From contig NC_134849.1 of the NCBI RefSeq assembly GCF_965363235.1, forward strand, positions 63,383,122 to 63,447,121: a stretch of 64,000 nucleotides of DNA, in the 5' to 3' direction. The notes under the pieces were generated by a model that saw nothing but the letters and a program-made list of their open reading frames with translations, was not told the origin of the DNA and made no database searches. The DNA is from Mytilus galloprovincialis. Taxonomy: Eukaryota; Mollusca; Bivalvia; Mytilida; Mytilidae. Of this stretch, positions 23,668 to 34,654 are shown piece after piece. The translations under genes and the position numbers were made by a program. Each line of letters opens with the position of its first letter. Position 1 is the stretch's first letter.

Positions 23668-24179
23668 GTAATAACGACATGAAAAAAACCTACACGTCAT
23701 AAATCGTTATGCGTCCAAAGCGCTATTCTGCCTTTACCTTCAACTCCAGAGCAGAATATTTAAAAGCCAAAGATTCAAAATACCAAAAAGTTACTAAGGA
23801 TGACTGGGGGTCTACCTCAAACTTGAAATCTAAAATAGCAGATAGCCATTGGTCTGTATCTCTCTTAAAACGTGCAAATTTTCAGAGTATATATAGTATG
23901 TGATTCATGTGTAAGACTTTTCATATTGATATAAAAAAGTATGTGTATTGTATTCTATCAGGCTGTATTATAAAAAAATACATAAAGTTTTTGTTTGGAT
24001 TACTTTGGCACATAAGGGGAGAGAACTCAGATAGAGTATTTTTTGATATAATGTGTTGATATTGTTGCAAGAAGAAGACGAACCAAGTGAGCTCCTCTCT
24101 TGACTTTCTTATCTTTAAAAAATAATATAAAAGTTGTTTTTTCATATTCTGTATATCTTAACATTCTAAGATGTCTAAC
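23668..24179. other. Intron-like sequence after the orphan exon
   Basis: 'gcgtccaaagcgctattctg' and 'agagcagaatatttaaaagc' align with 10193-10260 after the exon-2 remnant of the pseudogene, so this is old intron 2. The open frame at 23709-23903 falls in this intron homology and is not called a gene. Confidence 0.6.
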
Positions 24180-24395
24180 AAAAAATAAGATATGGTACGA
24201 TTGCCCATAAGATAACTTTCAACAAGTGACCAACATGACACAAACATTAACAACTATAGGTCACCGTACGGCCTTCAATAATGAGCAAAGCCCATCTCGC
24301 ATAGTCACCTATAAAAGGCCCCGAAATGACAATGTAAAACAAGCCCAACGAGAAAACTAATGGCCTTATTTTTGTACAAAAATGAATAACATAGT
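24180..24395 (+). repeat. Dispersed mussel repeat ('gatgtggtatgattgc' family)
   Basis: It contains 'atatggtacgattgcccata', 'aacaactataggtcaccg', 'tacggccttcaa' and 'ataaaaggccccgaaatgac'. This is one of the longer copies in the window. Confidence 0.75.
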
Positions 24396-24401
24396 GGAAA
24401 A

Positions 24402-24560
24402 ATGCAGTTTTTGGCTTATGTCTCTTTATCAAAGCATTTAATGCAAATCTGGAAGATTAAAAAATGGTCATCAGGTGAAGATCTATCTGTCCGGAAATTT
24501 TTAGAACCATCAGACAACCACTTGTTGGGTTGCTGTAACATTAAAATAACAAAATTGAAA
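24402..24560 (+). mobile_element. Fragment of the 500-bp core repeat of the HINE-like element family 1
   Basis: 'cagtttttggcttatgtc', 'caggtgaagatctatctgtc' and 'cacttgttgggttgctg' align with the tandem core units at 53745-56065 ('caggtcaagatctatctgcc', 'cggttgttgggttgctgcc'). It is a single diverged core unit without the terminal hairpin. Confidence 0.65.
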
Positions 24561-25095
24561 TCAATTGTTATATATCAGTTAACGATATAAAATGATCTTT
24601 TTGCTTTTGTGTTTTTCTATCTCGAGAATTGTGCAACCTTCAATATCATCAGTATACAACTACTGAAAGGAGTGTAATTATAGAAAAAAAGTGTTTTGAT
24701 AACTTGAACATATAAAGTACTATCAGGAGACCGGTCTTTTAGATTAGTTGAAATTTAAAGAGATATTTATACCCTAAATGGGAGATCTTAAATATCGTTC
24801 GTGGATCATTGTTTCAGCTCTTGCATGAATAAAATATTATTTAATTTATTTTGCAGACGACAATGATAAATTGAAACATAACCGCATATGATATAAGTTA
24901 CACAATACCAAGGGCTCAAACTGTTAACAAAGAAAATATTTTCAATAAAAAAAGATTCGATTAATTAAAAGGTGAAACAGACAAATCAACATATAATAGG
25001 TCAACGTATAACGTCAGCTCATAGTAACCACATAATTATTCGAAGTACAAACTATTGAAGTCAATCATAGAAGAGAACTTTGTGAACTGATACGA
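24561..25095. promoter_or_regulatory. 5' flank of the intact lectin gene
   Basis: From about 24900 to the ATG the sequence aligns with the 5' flank of the pseudogene (shared 'aacagac.aatca' and 'catagtaacca'). It is therefore the likely promoter and 5' UTR. No TATA box could be placed with confidence. Confidence 0.4.
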
Positions 25096-25405
25096 ATGGA
25101 TATATCTATCATATGTCTATGTATGCATACGATGTTCGTTGCTGTCCTTAGTGAATCAAGAATTAGATTGATCTCAGCGCACTATAAACCTGAATATGAC
25201 AACAACTATGAAGTAGAGAACGCCATTGACACCTATCGTGTTAGGTCTGTAGGGCTATGCGGTATAAAATGTATGTCAAATGCGCGTTGTTTGTCTTTTT
25301 TCTACAACAATCTTACAGGAATGTGCATTTTACACTCAGATCCGTTCACCTATACTGTGATGTCATCTTCAGCGAAAGGTTGGAAATTTTACCTTTCACA
25401 GGAAC
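25096..25405 (+). CDS. Secreted PAN/apple-CTLD lectin-like protein, exon 1 (signal peptide and PAN-like domain)
   Basis: This is the first of three exons (25096-25405, 28924-29094, 30455-30681) that join in frame through two phase-1 introns into a 235-residue protein. Residues 1-19 (MDISIICLCMHTMFVAVLS) form a signal peptide, so the product should be secreted. Residues about 20-103 resemble a PAN/apple-like domain, with cysteines at 55, 59, 65 and 77 in SVGLCGIKCMSNARCLSFFY and LTGMCILHSDP, and one N-glycosylation sequon (NLT at 72-74). PAN domains bind proteins or sugars. The exon ends at a strong donor (GTAAGT) after Gln-Glu. The ATG is supported by the aligned start of the pseudogene at 4558. 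Ligand and tissue are unknown; a role in innate recognition or mucus is a reasonable guess for bivalve lectins, nothing more. Confidence 0.85.
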
Positions 25406-26175
25406 GTAAGTCTACATATAGCTAGTAATCTTCTATATTTTCTATAGTTTACAGAATTTTAACCCTATTACCGATACTGAGTGTATCAACAAGCATTGAG
25501 TTTTTCTTCCCGTGAGTACCATGAGCTAAGTAGTCTGTATTTCCGTGTTAACATGAATTGTCTTTGTTAAGATTATATTAAAATCAACTGTTGGCAATCA
25601 TTTTTATTTTTTCGAAATATTAAGTAATGTCAACTCCAATGTTGAGCACTCGGGGTTTTTCAACTTTTTACTTTATTTGGCCTTTTAACGTTATTTTATT
25701 CGAGTGTAACTGGTGAGTCTTTTTGAAGACAAAAAGCACAAGTGATGTAAAGCATAACATGATCTTTGTATCTATGATAAGTTTATTCATAAAGGGTATT
25801 AATGTATTATATATATAGTCAACAAAAACGGACGGACAATCTTCTCCAGACATGAATTTCTATTAACAATGTTTATGTTCTAGACAATATGAGTACTTGT
25901 ATATGGACCATGCACAGATACTCATATGGTCCGACCATACGCTTATGTCGACCATATGAGAATATAATTGTTTAATTGTTAACCGGCCAGGCCATAGGCG
26001 TATTTGGTTTTGTAAAATTATTCTTAGTTAATGCTTTTAATTCTATCTTCCTCCACATGAATACACAACTTGTTCTTCTAATAAAAACTGACAAAAGATA
26101 CAAACTTAAATTGTTTATCTTTTACAAATTAGTTGAATCTTTTAATAATAAGGAGATGAATATCAACCAACATTA
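25406..26175 (+). other. Intron 1 of the intact lectin gene, homologous to 6780-7885
   Basis: 'cccgtgagtaccatgag', 'cagatactcatatggtccg' and 'tcgaccatatgagaat' align with the pseudogene's intron. The homology is cut by the element starting at 26176 and resumes after 27803. Confidence 0.75.
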
Positions 26176-27800
26176 GAGACTTATCATTTTTAACCTGGGA
26201 GGGGGGTGGGGGCTGGTCAAAATGCAGGGGGGATCAAGTTTTTTTTCTGTAAGTGGAAAAGGGGGGTTCAATTTTTAGAAATTCAAAGAGTGGAGATAAT
26301 TTTTTGGGGGCAAATGGAAGTAAATAGTTTGCATTCTTCAAGAGACAAAATGTTAAGAAGAACATTACAAAAATCAAATAATTATATATTTTTACCATCA
26401 TTCATCAAATTTATTTCATTACCATATATTATAATAATTTGTGTCCTGTAAACATGGTATATGTACTGATTAAATTAGTTCACTGATCACACATCAATAT
26501 AACCCTCAGTACCTAAAAGCTTAACAGTTAAAAAGTCAAACACGTCAGACTCATCTCCTGTACCTTGCATGTCAAGAGCTTCATAAGAGTCTGATTCGGC
26601 TTGATTTTGATTTTCATCTGACTTTTCATGCCCATAAGAGTTTGGCATGACTTTTTATTGTAAACATTATTCCAAACATAAACTGCTTCCGTTGTAAACG
26701 AAAATCTAAAGTAGCGAGGTTTTTTTTAAAGCTGCCAATTTTTTCTTGGTCGAATTGATTTGAATATATATTTGTCTGGTTATTTCAAGTAAAACTGCCA
26801 TGTTGTATCATACTCACTAACTAAGCTTATTAGTTTAAGAGAAAATAAGTATGAATTAAAACAAAATCTACGATTTGTGTATAATTTCTTCAAAAGAAAT
26901 CCAAATTATACTGCATCATGAAAGAATATAGTTTTGACTAATAAATTCACCAATAAATGATCATATATTTATCTAAGCTGCATACAAACAGTTGAATTTG
27001 ATCCAAAGTTGATTAACACTACTAAATGTACATTTTTGTTTTCATTGGGTTCAATTATACTTCCCATTCCCTCAAAAGTTGTACTTTTTAGGCCAAAACA
27101 TTTGTTGGGGTTACTTACACTAGACATGCTAGACCAAATGTGAGATATGTGACAATAAATGAGTAAATGATTCGTTCAAGCTGAATGAACTATCCATATA
27201 TAAGTCTACCAATTCCATTGAGCTTTCAATATATAGCCATAAGTAAACTTAAGTTTACGAAGCGTTTAAGAAAGAGGTATATATATAACAGATCCCTTTT
27301 TATACTAAATAAAGTGTTGTTACTGTTTTTAAAAACATATACTTTTTACTGTATTTATTTTCTCCAAAACTGCCAAACAAGTGTTTTTTTTAGCCCAATA
27401 TGGGTAATTAGTGAAAAAAACGTAAGAAAAAGCATCCCAAAGCACAGGTTATGGCTTACGCTACCTACACATATTTCTTGGAAGAGCCCTATTTCAAGGC
27501 AACTTTCCCTCAAATAAATTTTTGAGACTCATTCCAATGAGAACTTTTCATGTTTGCAATATTTCCGTGAAATAACATGACAAGTGTTTTCTATTTTAAA
27601 ATGTTTAGTTAATCACAGAACAGTATATGATATCTAATATATATGTTCCTGGTTTAATAGAGGGGGGGATCACATTTTTTTTAAATGTTTTTAAGGGGGG
27701 ATCAAATAAAAAAAGTGAAATATTAGTTGGGATCAAGAAAATTTTATATGTTTGATTTCCAAATGACCAGCCCCCTCCCAGGTAAATAATGATAAGTCCC
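26176..27800 (+). mobile_element. PIF/Harbinger-like non-autonomous element, 1.6 kb, TTA target duplication
   Basis: The left end GAGACTTATCATTTTTAACC and the complement of the right end GGGACTTATCATTATTTACC form inverted repeats that continue into CTGGGAGGGGG. TTA flanks both ends (26173-26175, 27801-27803). The aligned pseudogene intron has a single TTA at 'aaagttagtgtatctgct' (about 7882) and no insert, so it serves as an empty site. A 3-bp TWA duplication is the mark of PIF/Harbinger transposases. Internal open frames of 81-114 codons show no transposase or Myb-like motif. It sits in intron 1 of the lectin gene. Confidence 0.8.
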
Positions 27801-28024
27801 TTAGTATATCTGCTATTTTGCTTCGCCGGGGTCATTACAGAACGCATCGTGTGAATTTGTGTATCTAAAATAATACAAAAATCATTTATACAAATTGTGT
27901 TATTATGTGTTTCTATAGGAAAACAACATATCGGTATCCTTTTAATCAAATCTAAATACCAAAATTAATGACAAACGCGATGATTTTAATTTTCCTATAG
28001 TCAACTTTCTATGTCTGTGTAGCA

Positions 28025-28500
28025 ACATCCCAGCGGCACCAGCATATGGAGTATATGTGTCTCAATTGATAAGTTACTCTAGAACTAGCTCAAAGTACGT
28101 TGATTTTGTTGAACGAGGAATACTGCTTTCTCAAAAGTTGCTAAGACAGGGCTATGAATCAATCAAGTTGAGGTCATTACTCAAGAAATTTTACGGTCGC
28201 CATAATGAGCTGATTGGCCATTATGACAAAAGTGTGTCAGAAATCATATCTGATATTCTTCCTCAGTCATATAACCTTCCATCATTACCGAACTAAACAA
28301 AGAAATAACACGACGGGTGCCGTATACGGTACAGGAAATGCTAACCCATCCGGAGCACCTGATTTCACTCACGGTTTTTTTGGAGTTCGTGTTTTTTCTT
28401 AATTATTATTATTGATAACTGTTGATGTAAATGTCCTTTAGTTTATTAGTCTTAGTTTACTCCTTGGTTTTGATTGTTATTGTCTAAATACAAAACTAAT
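28025..28500 (+). mobile_element. LINE-like retroelement 3' fragment (end of the polymerase frame plus 3' UTR)
   Basis: The frame from about 28045 carries VSQLISYSRTSSKYVDFVER and QGYESIKLRSLLKKFYGRH. I recognise this from memory as the C-terminal end of a reverse-transcriptase-bearing mobile element common in marine invertebrates. It is followed by 'cgacgggtgccgtatacgg', 'gcaggatct'-like sequence and a 3' UTR shared with 6968-7330 (reverse). It is a truncated, inactive copy inside intron 1. Non-LTR type is inferred from 5' truncation; I cannot exclude another retroelement class. Confidence 0.6.
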
Positions 28501-28755
28501 AATACGTAAATACATATTAATTAGTAAAAGATATAAAATGAACAGTTCGTTCAATATCGTTTCCACGATGACTTTTACATGGTCTGTTGAGCATAGTCCT
28601 GTCTCAGTAACAATGTTCTGTAACTAACTTACCTACTTTTTAACCACTGGACAGTAAAACAAAATAAACAGCTATATTTGAAATGCTGAAATATTCGAGG
28701 TACATGACATAAATAAGACATTCGATGCCTAGACGGGAAAATATCATTGTAACCA

Positions 28756-28806
28756 GGATTTGTAAGTGGTACACAATTTGATCTTTACGTGTTGATGAAA
28801 ACTCCT
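28756..28806 (+). repeat. Single diverged unit of the 66-bp satellite in the intact gene's intron
   Basis: 'gatttgtaagtggtacacaa' followed by 'tttgatctttacgtgttga' aligns with the satellite unit ('gattggttagtggtacacaa'). It lies about 120 bp before exon 2, the same place as the single unit in the pseudogene copy. It is one copy only and has lost several bases. Confidence 0.7.
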
Positions 28807-28923
28807 CATATGCCTCTATTCGTGATATTAGACTGGACATTATTTTTCTTATTTAAGAATTATTTCAGCTATAAGTGTTTCGTTCTATTATTTGGTATTT
28901 ACAGTGAATAAATATTTTACCAG

Positions 28924-29094
28924 GTGCCGGTCGCTGTTTGGTCAACTTCTTCTACTACAGAGAACTTGACTTGTGTTATAAATTCGAACCACCAATTCGA
29001 GTATCCGTTTTTCACACCGATGTTGTGTGTCCAGCAAGTGAACCCATGCGCATCGATTCTGATGAAAGACAAGATTATGTCAAGCTTGTAACAG
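28924..29094 (+). CDS. PAN-CTLD lectin-like protein, exon 2 (first half of the CTLD)
   Basis: Residues 104-160 read RAGRCLVNFFYYRELDLCYK, then VVCPASEPMRIDSDERQDYV and KLVTG. The CY pair at 121-122, Cys139 and the IDSD.RQDY helix are typical of the N-terminal half of a C-type-lectin-like domain. The acceptor is ttaccag and the donor gtaata. The split codon c|gt joins exon 1, and g|ct joins exon 3. The exon is the same length as the orphan exon at 23497. Confidence 0.85.
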
Positions 29095-30454
29095 GTAATA
29101 AAGACCTTGAAACCCTTACCAAGTCTCCCTAAAACCTTGGTGTTTTATAAAGGGACATGACAACACTATTAACGTTTATTGAAATAAGCCCCGCTTACTA
29201 GCCTTATTTGGAATATAAATGGTCTCCACAAGTTTGTGTGTAACCAATCATAGTCCTAGAAATGTATAAGAGGTGAGATAAACTTACATTCATTTTGAGG
29301 AAATTTGTAAAAGGTCAAAATCACAACAGAATTATTAATTTAAAACTGACATTGTAACAAAAAAAAACATTTATTCATCGTATGTTTTCTGTAATGTCTT
29401 ACGATAATATGGCTTTATTATTACATACTGAGGTTTAGTTTTAGGCAGATGTACTGTCTGTACACAAACAGAGATTGTTTCATCAAACTAAGTATTTTAT
29501 TATGTAACTAAAATATATTTTTAAATCTAGGAAAGTTTTTTCTATTGGTTTTAAATAATTACAAAAAAAAAGAATTTATAGATAAACATAAAACATTTAA
29601 AAGTCTTTAATAAACAAATGATCCATTGTATTCATTAATCTGGTAATAATATTAAATCAAATAGCTATACTGTAAGATGAAATTATGACCTTGTACAACA
29701 ATAAATGCTCGGATTCGATAAACCTTTCGGAATGAAAAATAAATAAACTCTTTAATTCAAATGACACTTCAAATGTGTGCTATAGCGGCAATGAAGATTC
29801 TAAATTATCAATATAATCGACCGTTTTGTTAATCTATAAGAAAGTGTCAGCTGACAGATACTAAAACACAGTAAAGTAAAATTGTTTTAAAGTTTTAAAT
29901 CATACTCTGACAAAAGCATTTACTGCGACGTCATAGCTCCTTTGTAACGTGTTTAAGCATAAATATAAGATTGTTGTTGAACATTGTATACTGTAACTTC
30001 AGAAATCATTGCGTGTATTTATAATTGTGATTTTGTCGTTTTAGAATCAAATGCGAATTTAATTTTTACGATTTTCATCAAAATCCTGATAAATTCATAT
30101 ACAAAATTTCAAATTGCGAGTTTAAATTATTGCGTTTACAACTCTGTCGCATTTTTTGCAATACAAAAAACCTCGCAATAATTTCTGAATTTACAGTACA
30201 TGTAACAGTATAAGACACAACAACACGTATTGTACATGTTGTATGATTGCACCAACCTATTCACATACATGTTTACTTAAAGCCTGAACATTTAGATATT
30301 GTTTTTTTTTTAATCCATGTCAGTATTTAACATAATCATGATTTCTGAAACACGCTACCTCAACTAAATAAAGTCATGCATGGGTTATACAAAAACATCT
30401 TAAAAATATCTTTTGCTAATCTATAATTAATACAGACATACAATTTTTTTTCAG
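29095..30454 (+). other. Intron 2 of the intact lectin gene
   Basis: AT-rich phase-1 intron. Parts near its 3' end ('cctcaactaaataaagtc', 'ctaatctataattaatacag') align with the introns before the last exons at 11312 and 39135 (reverse). The 65-codon open frame at 29984-30181 is not called a gene. Confidence 0.7.
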
Positions 30455-30681
30455 CTAACATTGGAAGAGTGTACTATATGCAAATATGTATACAAGGTAA
30501 AAAGACACAAGGAAAATGGAAGTTCAACGATGGAACTATGATGGAGTATTTTAGGTGGCGCCAAGGTGAACCAAGCGGATTATCTAACGTCATCATTATG
30601 AAGCGGTGGAATAACTACAACTGGCAAAATCCTCATCCAGATGATGAGAAGTGTACCTATATGTGTGAATATCGACCATAA
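30455..30681 (+). CDS. PAN-CTLD lectin-like protein, exon 3 (second half of the CTLD and stop)
   Basis: Residues 161-235 include CIQGKKTQGKW, NDGTMMEYFRWRQGEPSG and KCTYMCEYRP before the stop. The W..W..GEP and C...CE spacing match the C-terminal half of a CTLD. The usual calcium/sugar motif EPN (mannose type) or QPD (galactose type) is EPS here, and no clear WND follows (NYNWQNPHPDDEKC). Classical calcium-dependent sugar binding is therefore uncertain. The acceptor is ttttttcag. A polyadenylation signal AATAAA lies about 155 bp after the stop. Confidence 0.88.
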
Positions 30682-30835
30682 ATTTAAATATAGTGACGTT
30701 AACCAATATAAAGAAAAAACGTTGACTTCTTCTGTAAAGCTAACTCTTCTACTTTCCTTTTTAATTCATACCATATAGATTAATTTAGATTTTTTTTGTG
30801 TAAAATTTGTCTATAATACACTATGCATATACTGA

Positions 30836-30841
30836 AATAAA
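30836..30841 (+). terminator. Polyadenylation signal of the lectin gene
   Basis: AATAAA in 'ctgaaataaacataag', about 155 bp after the stop codon, is the first clear signal on the plus strand. Confidence 0.5.
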
Positions 30842-30849
30842 CATAAGTC

Positions 30850-32319
30850 ATGGTAAATCTTGTTAATGTACAAGTGCACATGACACCACAAGATCATCAA
30901 GACGTTTATATCTGAGTACTACTGCCACTAAGTCATTTATGCAAGCAATACATTTGTTTGAGATTTTCACATTTGTCAAAGCCATTTCCTTTTCCCCATA
31001 AAAAAAAATCCAAATTTGATGTGAGGTTCCAAATTCCAACAAGTTTACGTTTTGTATTTATTATCTATAAGTTCACCTCTAGAAACAGAATGTATTAAAA
31101 CCTAATAATTCTTACAAACTTGGCATTTTTTTTTATTTCCGATTTATTTTAGCTTACTCCAAATTACTTGCTATTCAACAGTTGACGTAGTTTAATGTTT
31201 ACTTGCATGTATCTGTTATTGTGCAAATAATGACGAAGAACAACAAAATAACAAAATAAATCAAAATCAAAACTTCATTTCAAAGATCGTTTTTCCGAAT
31301 TTGCAGCATGTTCGTTAATAGTTAATCTTCAGATTGGAAGTTTTTATTCGCATGCCATAATGTTTTGCTATGACGTTAATCTTTACACAACTATGAACGA
31401 CATCACGTGACTTTAATGACGTAATACTCCACCCTTTTTAGAACATTTTTCTACTCAACATTCAATGGGACTTTCAATAAACATAAGTAATTATCGACCA
31501 GCTTTGTTGTCTCACATGTTCAATCTGCTAGCCCTCAGTGTTCTGTTTGTTGTCTCACATGTTCAATCTGCTTGCCTTCAGTGTTCTGTTTGTTGTTTGC
31601 TTTTGTTTTATTTATTTGTTTACTTAAAACAAAATATGCTTTGATTATCTTTTAAGCTTGCTTGCTGTGATTTATGCATGTATTTTCAGCTATTACAGTC
31701 TGCATATGTTTTTTATGTATGTGTCGTCTGTCAAATGGTTGATATGTTAGTTTGTATATATCATGCCGGATAAAATTTACTTAGTACTTACTTACTTACT
31801 AACCACACATATCAAGAAATACAAAAAAAAATATACAGTTTAACAGGTTGTTTAACATTTCAATATTAACGAAGCGAAATCGAGAGTTTGCATAATAGTT
31901 TGTAATAATGATATGTGGAATTGTATGCGAGGTAATCTACAGCAGGAAAAGATATGTTCATGTCTGAATTTGAGCCTAATATTTTGAGCATTTTATTGGG
32001 CTTTTGATATCAAAATTTGTTATAATAAATGGCTGTGATATTCTCTGTCGTAAGAATCAAGGGCATTGACGGGTTGGTTTATATTCTTCTTTATTAGAAA
32101 ATTACTAAATCTGCCTATGCAGACAACCTGCCAATCCAATTTATGAATTATTATATTGTCTAATTTTTATATGACTCATATGTAATAAAACATCCACTCA
32201 ATAATGTGTTCTTATTCTACTAATTAATTGCAGATGTCCATGTACGTGTAAAGCATTTCTTATTGACTCGACTTTATGTTCTTTATTTGTGAACTTGAAC
32301 TTTAGAATATAACGAAGCG
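30850..32319. other. Intergenic, with a 43-bp direct duplication
   Basis: No gene is recognised. 'gttgtctcacatgttcaat' occurs twice in tandem with period 43 (from 31506 and 31549), each followed by 'ttcagtgttctgttt'-like sequence. The rest is AT-rich. Confidence 0.5.
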
Positions 32320-32752
32320 GTATGATGGCCAATGACACAATTTTTCAGTAGGGGCCAATTGACGCAAAAGCTAGCAACTATAGGTCATCATGAGGGTAAT
32401 GATCAAATTGTATACCGCTCAACAACCAATTAATGTCTTCATAATGAAAAGTGTGAAACAATTCATTTCAGAATCTTTTTATCGAATAAAGCCATTTCAA
32501 TTTATGTTTTATAGTGTGTCTTTTTTATGATGTGATGTTACACTATTGTTTCAGATAAGGGCGATGGTTTGGTACCTTATGACACATCTTAACTCGCTGC
32601 ATTAGTTTTCACCTGTCCTAAGTCAGGAATTTTATTTTCATTAGTGGTCGTTTGTTGATGTGGTTCATCGGTGTTTCTCGGTTCTTTTTTTTTATATCGA
32701 TTAGACTGTTGGTTTTCCCGTTTGAATGGTTTTACACACGTAATTTTTGGGG
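32320..32752. repeat. Dispersed mussel repeat fragments next to array 2
   Basis: 'agcggtatgatggccaatga' and 'gcaactataggtca' (about 32331-32390) recall the 'gatgtggtatgattgc' family. 'acctgtcctaagtcaggaat' and 'gtggtcgtttgttgatg' (32610-32660) recall its other half in reverse. Confidence 0.55.
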
Positions 32753-33530
32753 CAATTTACTCTCTTCCAACGTTAACAGTCTGGACAACTCTGGTCTCTC
32801 TGATTGGTTAGTGGTACACAATTTACTCTCTTCCAACGTTAACAGTCAGGACTACTCGGGTCTCTCTGTTTGGTTAGTGGTACACAATTTACCGTCTTCC
32901 AACGTTAACAGTCATGACAACTCGGGTCTCTCTGATTGGTTAGTGGTCCGCAATTTACTCTCTTCCAACGTTAACAGTCATGACAACTAGGGTCTCATTG
33001 ATTGGTTAGTGGTACGCAATTTACTCTCTCCTAACGTTAACAGTCAGGAAAACTCTGTTTTCTTTGATTAGTTAGTGGTACGCAATTTACTCTCTTCCAA
33101 CAGTAACAGTCATGACAACTCGGGTCTCTCTGATTGGTTAGTGGTACGCAATTTACTCTCTTCCAACGTCAATAGTCATGACAACTCGGGTCTCTCTGAT
33201 TGTTTAGTGGTACGCAATTTACTCTCTTCCAACGTTAACAGTCTGGACAACTCTGGTCTCTCTGATTGGTTAGTGGTACACAATTTACTCTCTTCTAACG
33301 TTAACAGCCAGGACAACTCGGGTCTCTCTGATTGGTTAATGGGACACAATGTACTCTCTTCTAACTTTAACAGCCAGGACTACTCGGGTCTCCCTGATTG
33401 GTTAGTGATACACCATTTACTTTCTTCCAACATTAACAGTCAGGACAACTCTGGGTTCTCTGGTTGGTTAGTGGTACACGATGTTCTATCTTCCAACGTT
33501 AACAGGCAAGATAACTCGTGATTCTGAGAT
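32753..33530 (+). repeat. Second 66-bp satellite array, about 12 units
   Basis: These are the same units as at 16371-23225, mostly the 'ctcttccaacgttaacagtc' subfamily. The last unit ends 'ggcaagataactcgtga' followed by 'gagattggttggttgttttt', the same unit end and 3' flank as array 1 (23205-23250). An open frame of 148 codons runs through 33075-33521, the longest in either array, because few stops have yet arisen. The 5' flank differs from that of array 1. Confidence 0.92.
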
Positions 33531-33600
33531 TGGTTGGTTGTTTTTAAAATGGAACCTGTTTTTAAAATCAATCGTTTTATAACCGCCAAATTACATTCCA
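33531..33600 (+). other. Lectin-intron flank after array 2
   Basis: 'ttggttggttgtttttaaaa' and 'aatcgttttataaccgc' align with 23240-23300. The homology ends near 33600, so array 2 travelled with a short piece of the original intron. Confidence 0.75.
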
Positions 33601-33744
33601 GCTCCTTCGTTCTACCAGGGGTGATCTGAGCCGGATATTCGGACAAGGTGTTAGATCACCCTCTGGTCTCCGGCATTATGTAAATAGTCATTTCTTTTGG
33701 GGCATCATTCTTTACAGACAGTCCCCTGAACATCATTATCATCA

Positions 33745-33870
33745 GACGAAACACAAAATGCCAAAGATATCAAGAGGATAATCAAACCATAAGTCGAAGT
33801 CGAAAACAAACCGACAACGCCATGACAAAAAACGAAAAAGACAAAAAGACTAAACAATACTATTAGTATA
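33745..33870 (-). mobile_element. LINE-like 3' fragment
   Basis: On the minus strand it carries the 'accatggcgttgtcggttt' type phrase and the terminal region of the family at 2835-2964, here more diverged. Confidence 0.55.
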
Positions 33871-34013
33871 CAAAAGATGTAACGAAAATACTTAAAGATT
33901 AAGCAAGACGAACCCGTTCAAAACCCATGCTTCAAAAGTGTTAGTAGATCCTGCTGCGCATGTGACATCCGTATATTTACGTCTATGGAATACCGCGATC
34001 AGCTATTACAATG

Positions 34014-34394
34014 ATGTTCGCTTGTCATGTTTTGGAATTTTTGTCAGATTTTCGCAATCCTCTGGTTTTATCCATTTGAATGTCTTCAAAAAGTTTGCCC
34101 ACTACCCCTATTTTTCTTTTTATAAATCTTTTGCATTGTATAATGATAAGCCATCTGTAAAAGTCTTACAAATTTTTTATTGTTTTTAATAGAATTTGAG
34201 AACTTACACTTGTCAAAGATAAAGCTATGAAAAGTCAAGAGAGAAAATTTTCCAGCCAAAACTGCAATGGATAATATCTCGATAACAAGCACATTAACCT
34301 TTTGCTCTTTTGGTTCCTTTATTACTCTCCTATCAATATAAACTAGTGTTTTGAAAAGCTAATTATTTTGAAACTGATAAGCGAACTCCCTTAA
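34014..34394 (+). mobile_element. MITE with TTAA end, copy 1 of an inverted pair
   Basis: It begins 'gttcgcttgtcatgttttgg' and ends 'gataagcgaactcccttaa'. Its body ('aggttttatccat'-type phrase 'ctggttttatccatttg', 'aaaggaaccaaaagagc' reversed) is shared with copy 2 at 34655-34996 in the opposite direction and, more distantly, with the element nested at 43446-43845. It is non-coding. Confidence 0.72.
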
Positions 34395-34654
34395 TTGATA
34401 AAACATCATACATTAACCGATTAGTATTCGACTCTTATCTTACCATAAGACTTCTTTGTAAACCATCGATCAAGTGCATTTCTAACCCTGAAATTGAACG
34501 AGTGTAAATTATTAAATTGAAACGTTTATGAAAAAAATAAATAAGACTTATACCATTGTATATCGGTATAAACACAGACAAAGACAAATTAAAAAGCACT
34601 AAGAACAACACTTAAAACTCGAGTAAGATCATTATGAACCTCCTTTAAAGAGGT

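Noticed and set aside
23709-23903. 64-codon open frame after the orphan exon
   Set aside because: The region aligns with intron 2 of the pseudogene copy, where the frame is not kept.
26206-27517. Open frames of 81 and 110 codons
   Set aside because: They lie wholly within the Harbinger-like element and show no transposase or Myb-like motif; G-rich and AT-rich composition explains them.
27605-27949. 114-codon minus-strand open frame
   Set aside because: It crosses the right end of the Harbinger-like element into intron sequence, so it cannot be an ancestral gene.
33075-33521. 148-codon open frame, apparently a repetitive protein
   Set aside because: It is the satellite unit read in its one open frame. 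The array lies beside intron-derived flank, other units contain stops, and there is no start or splice context.
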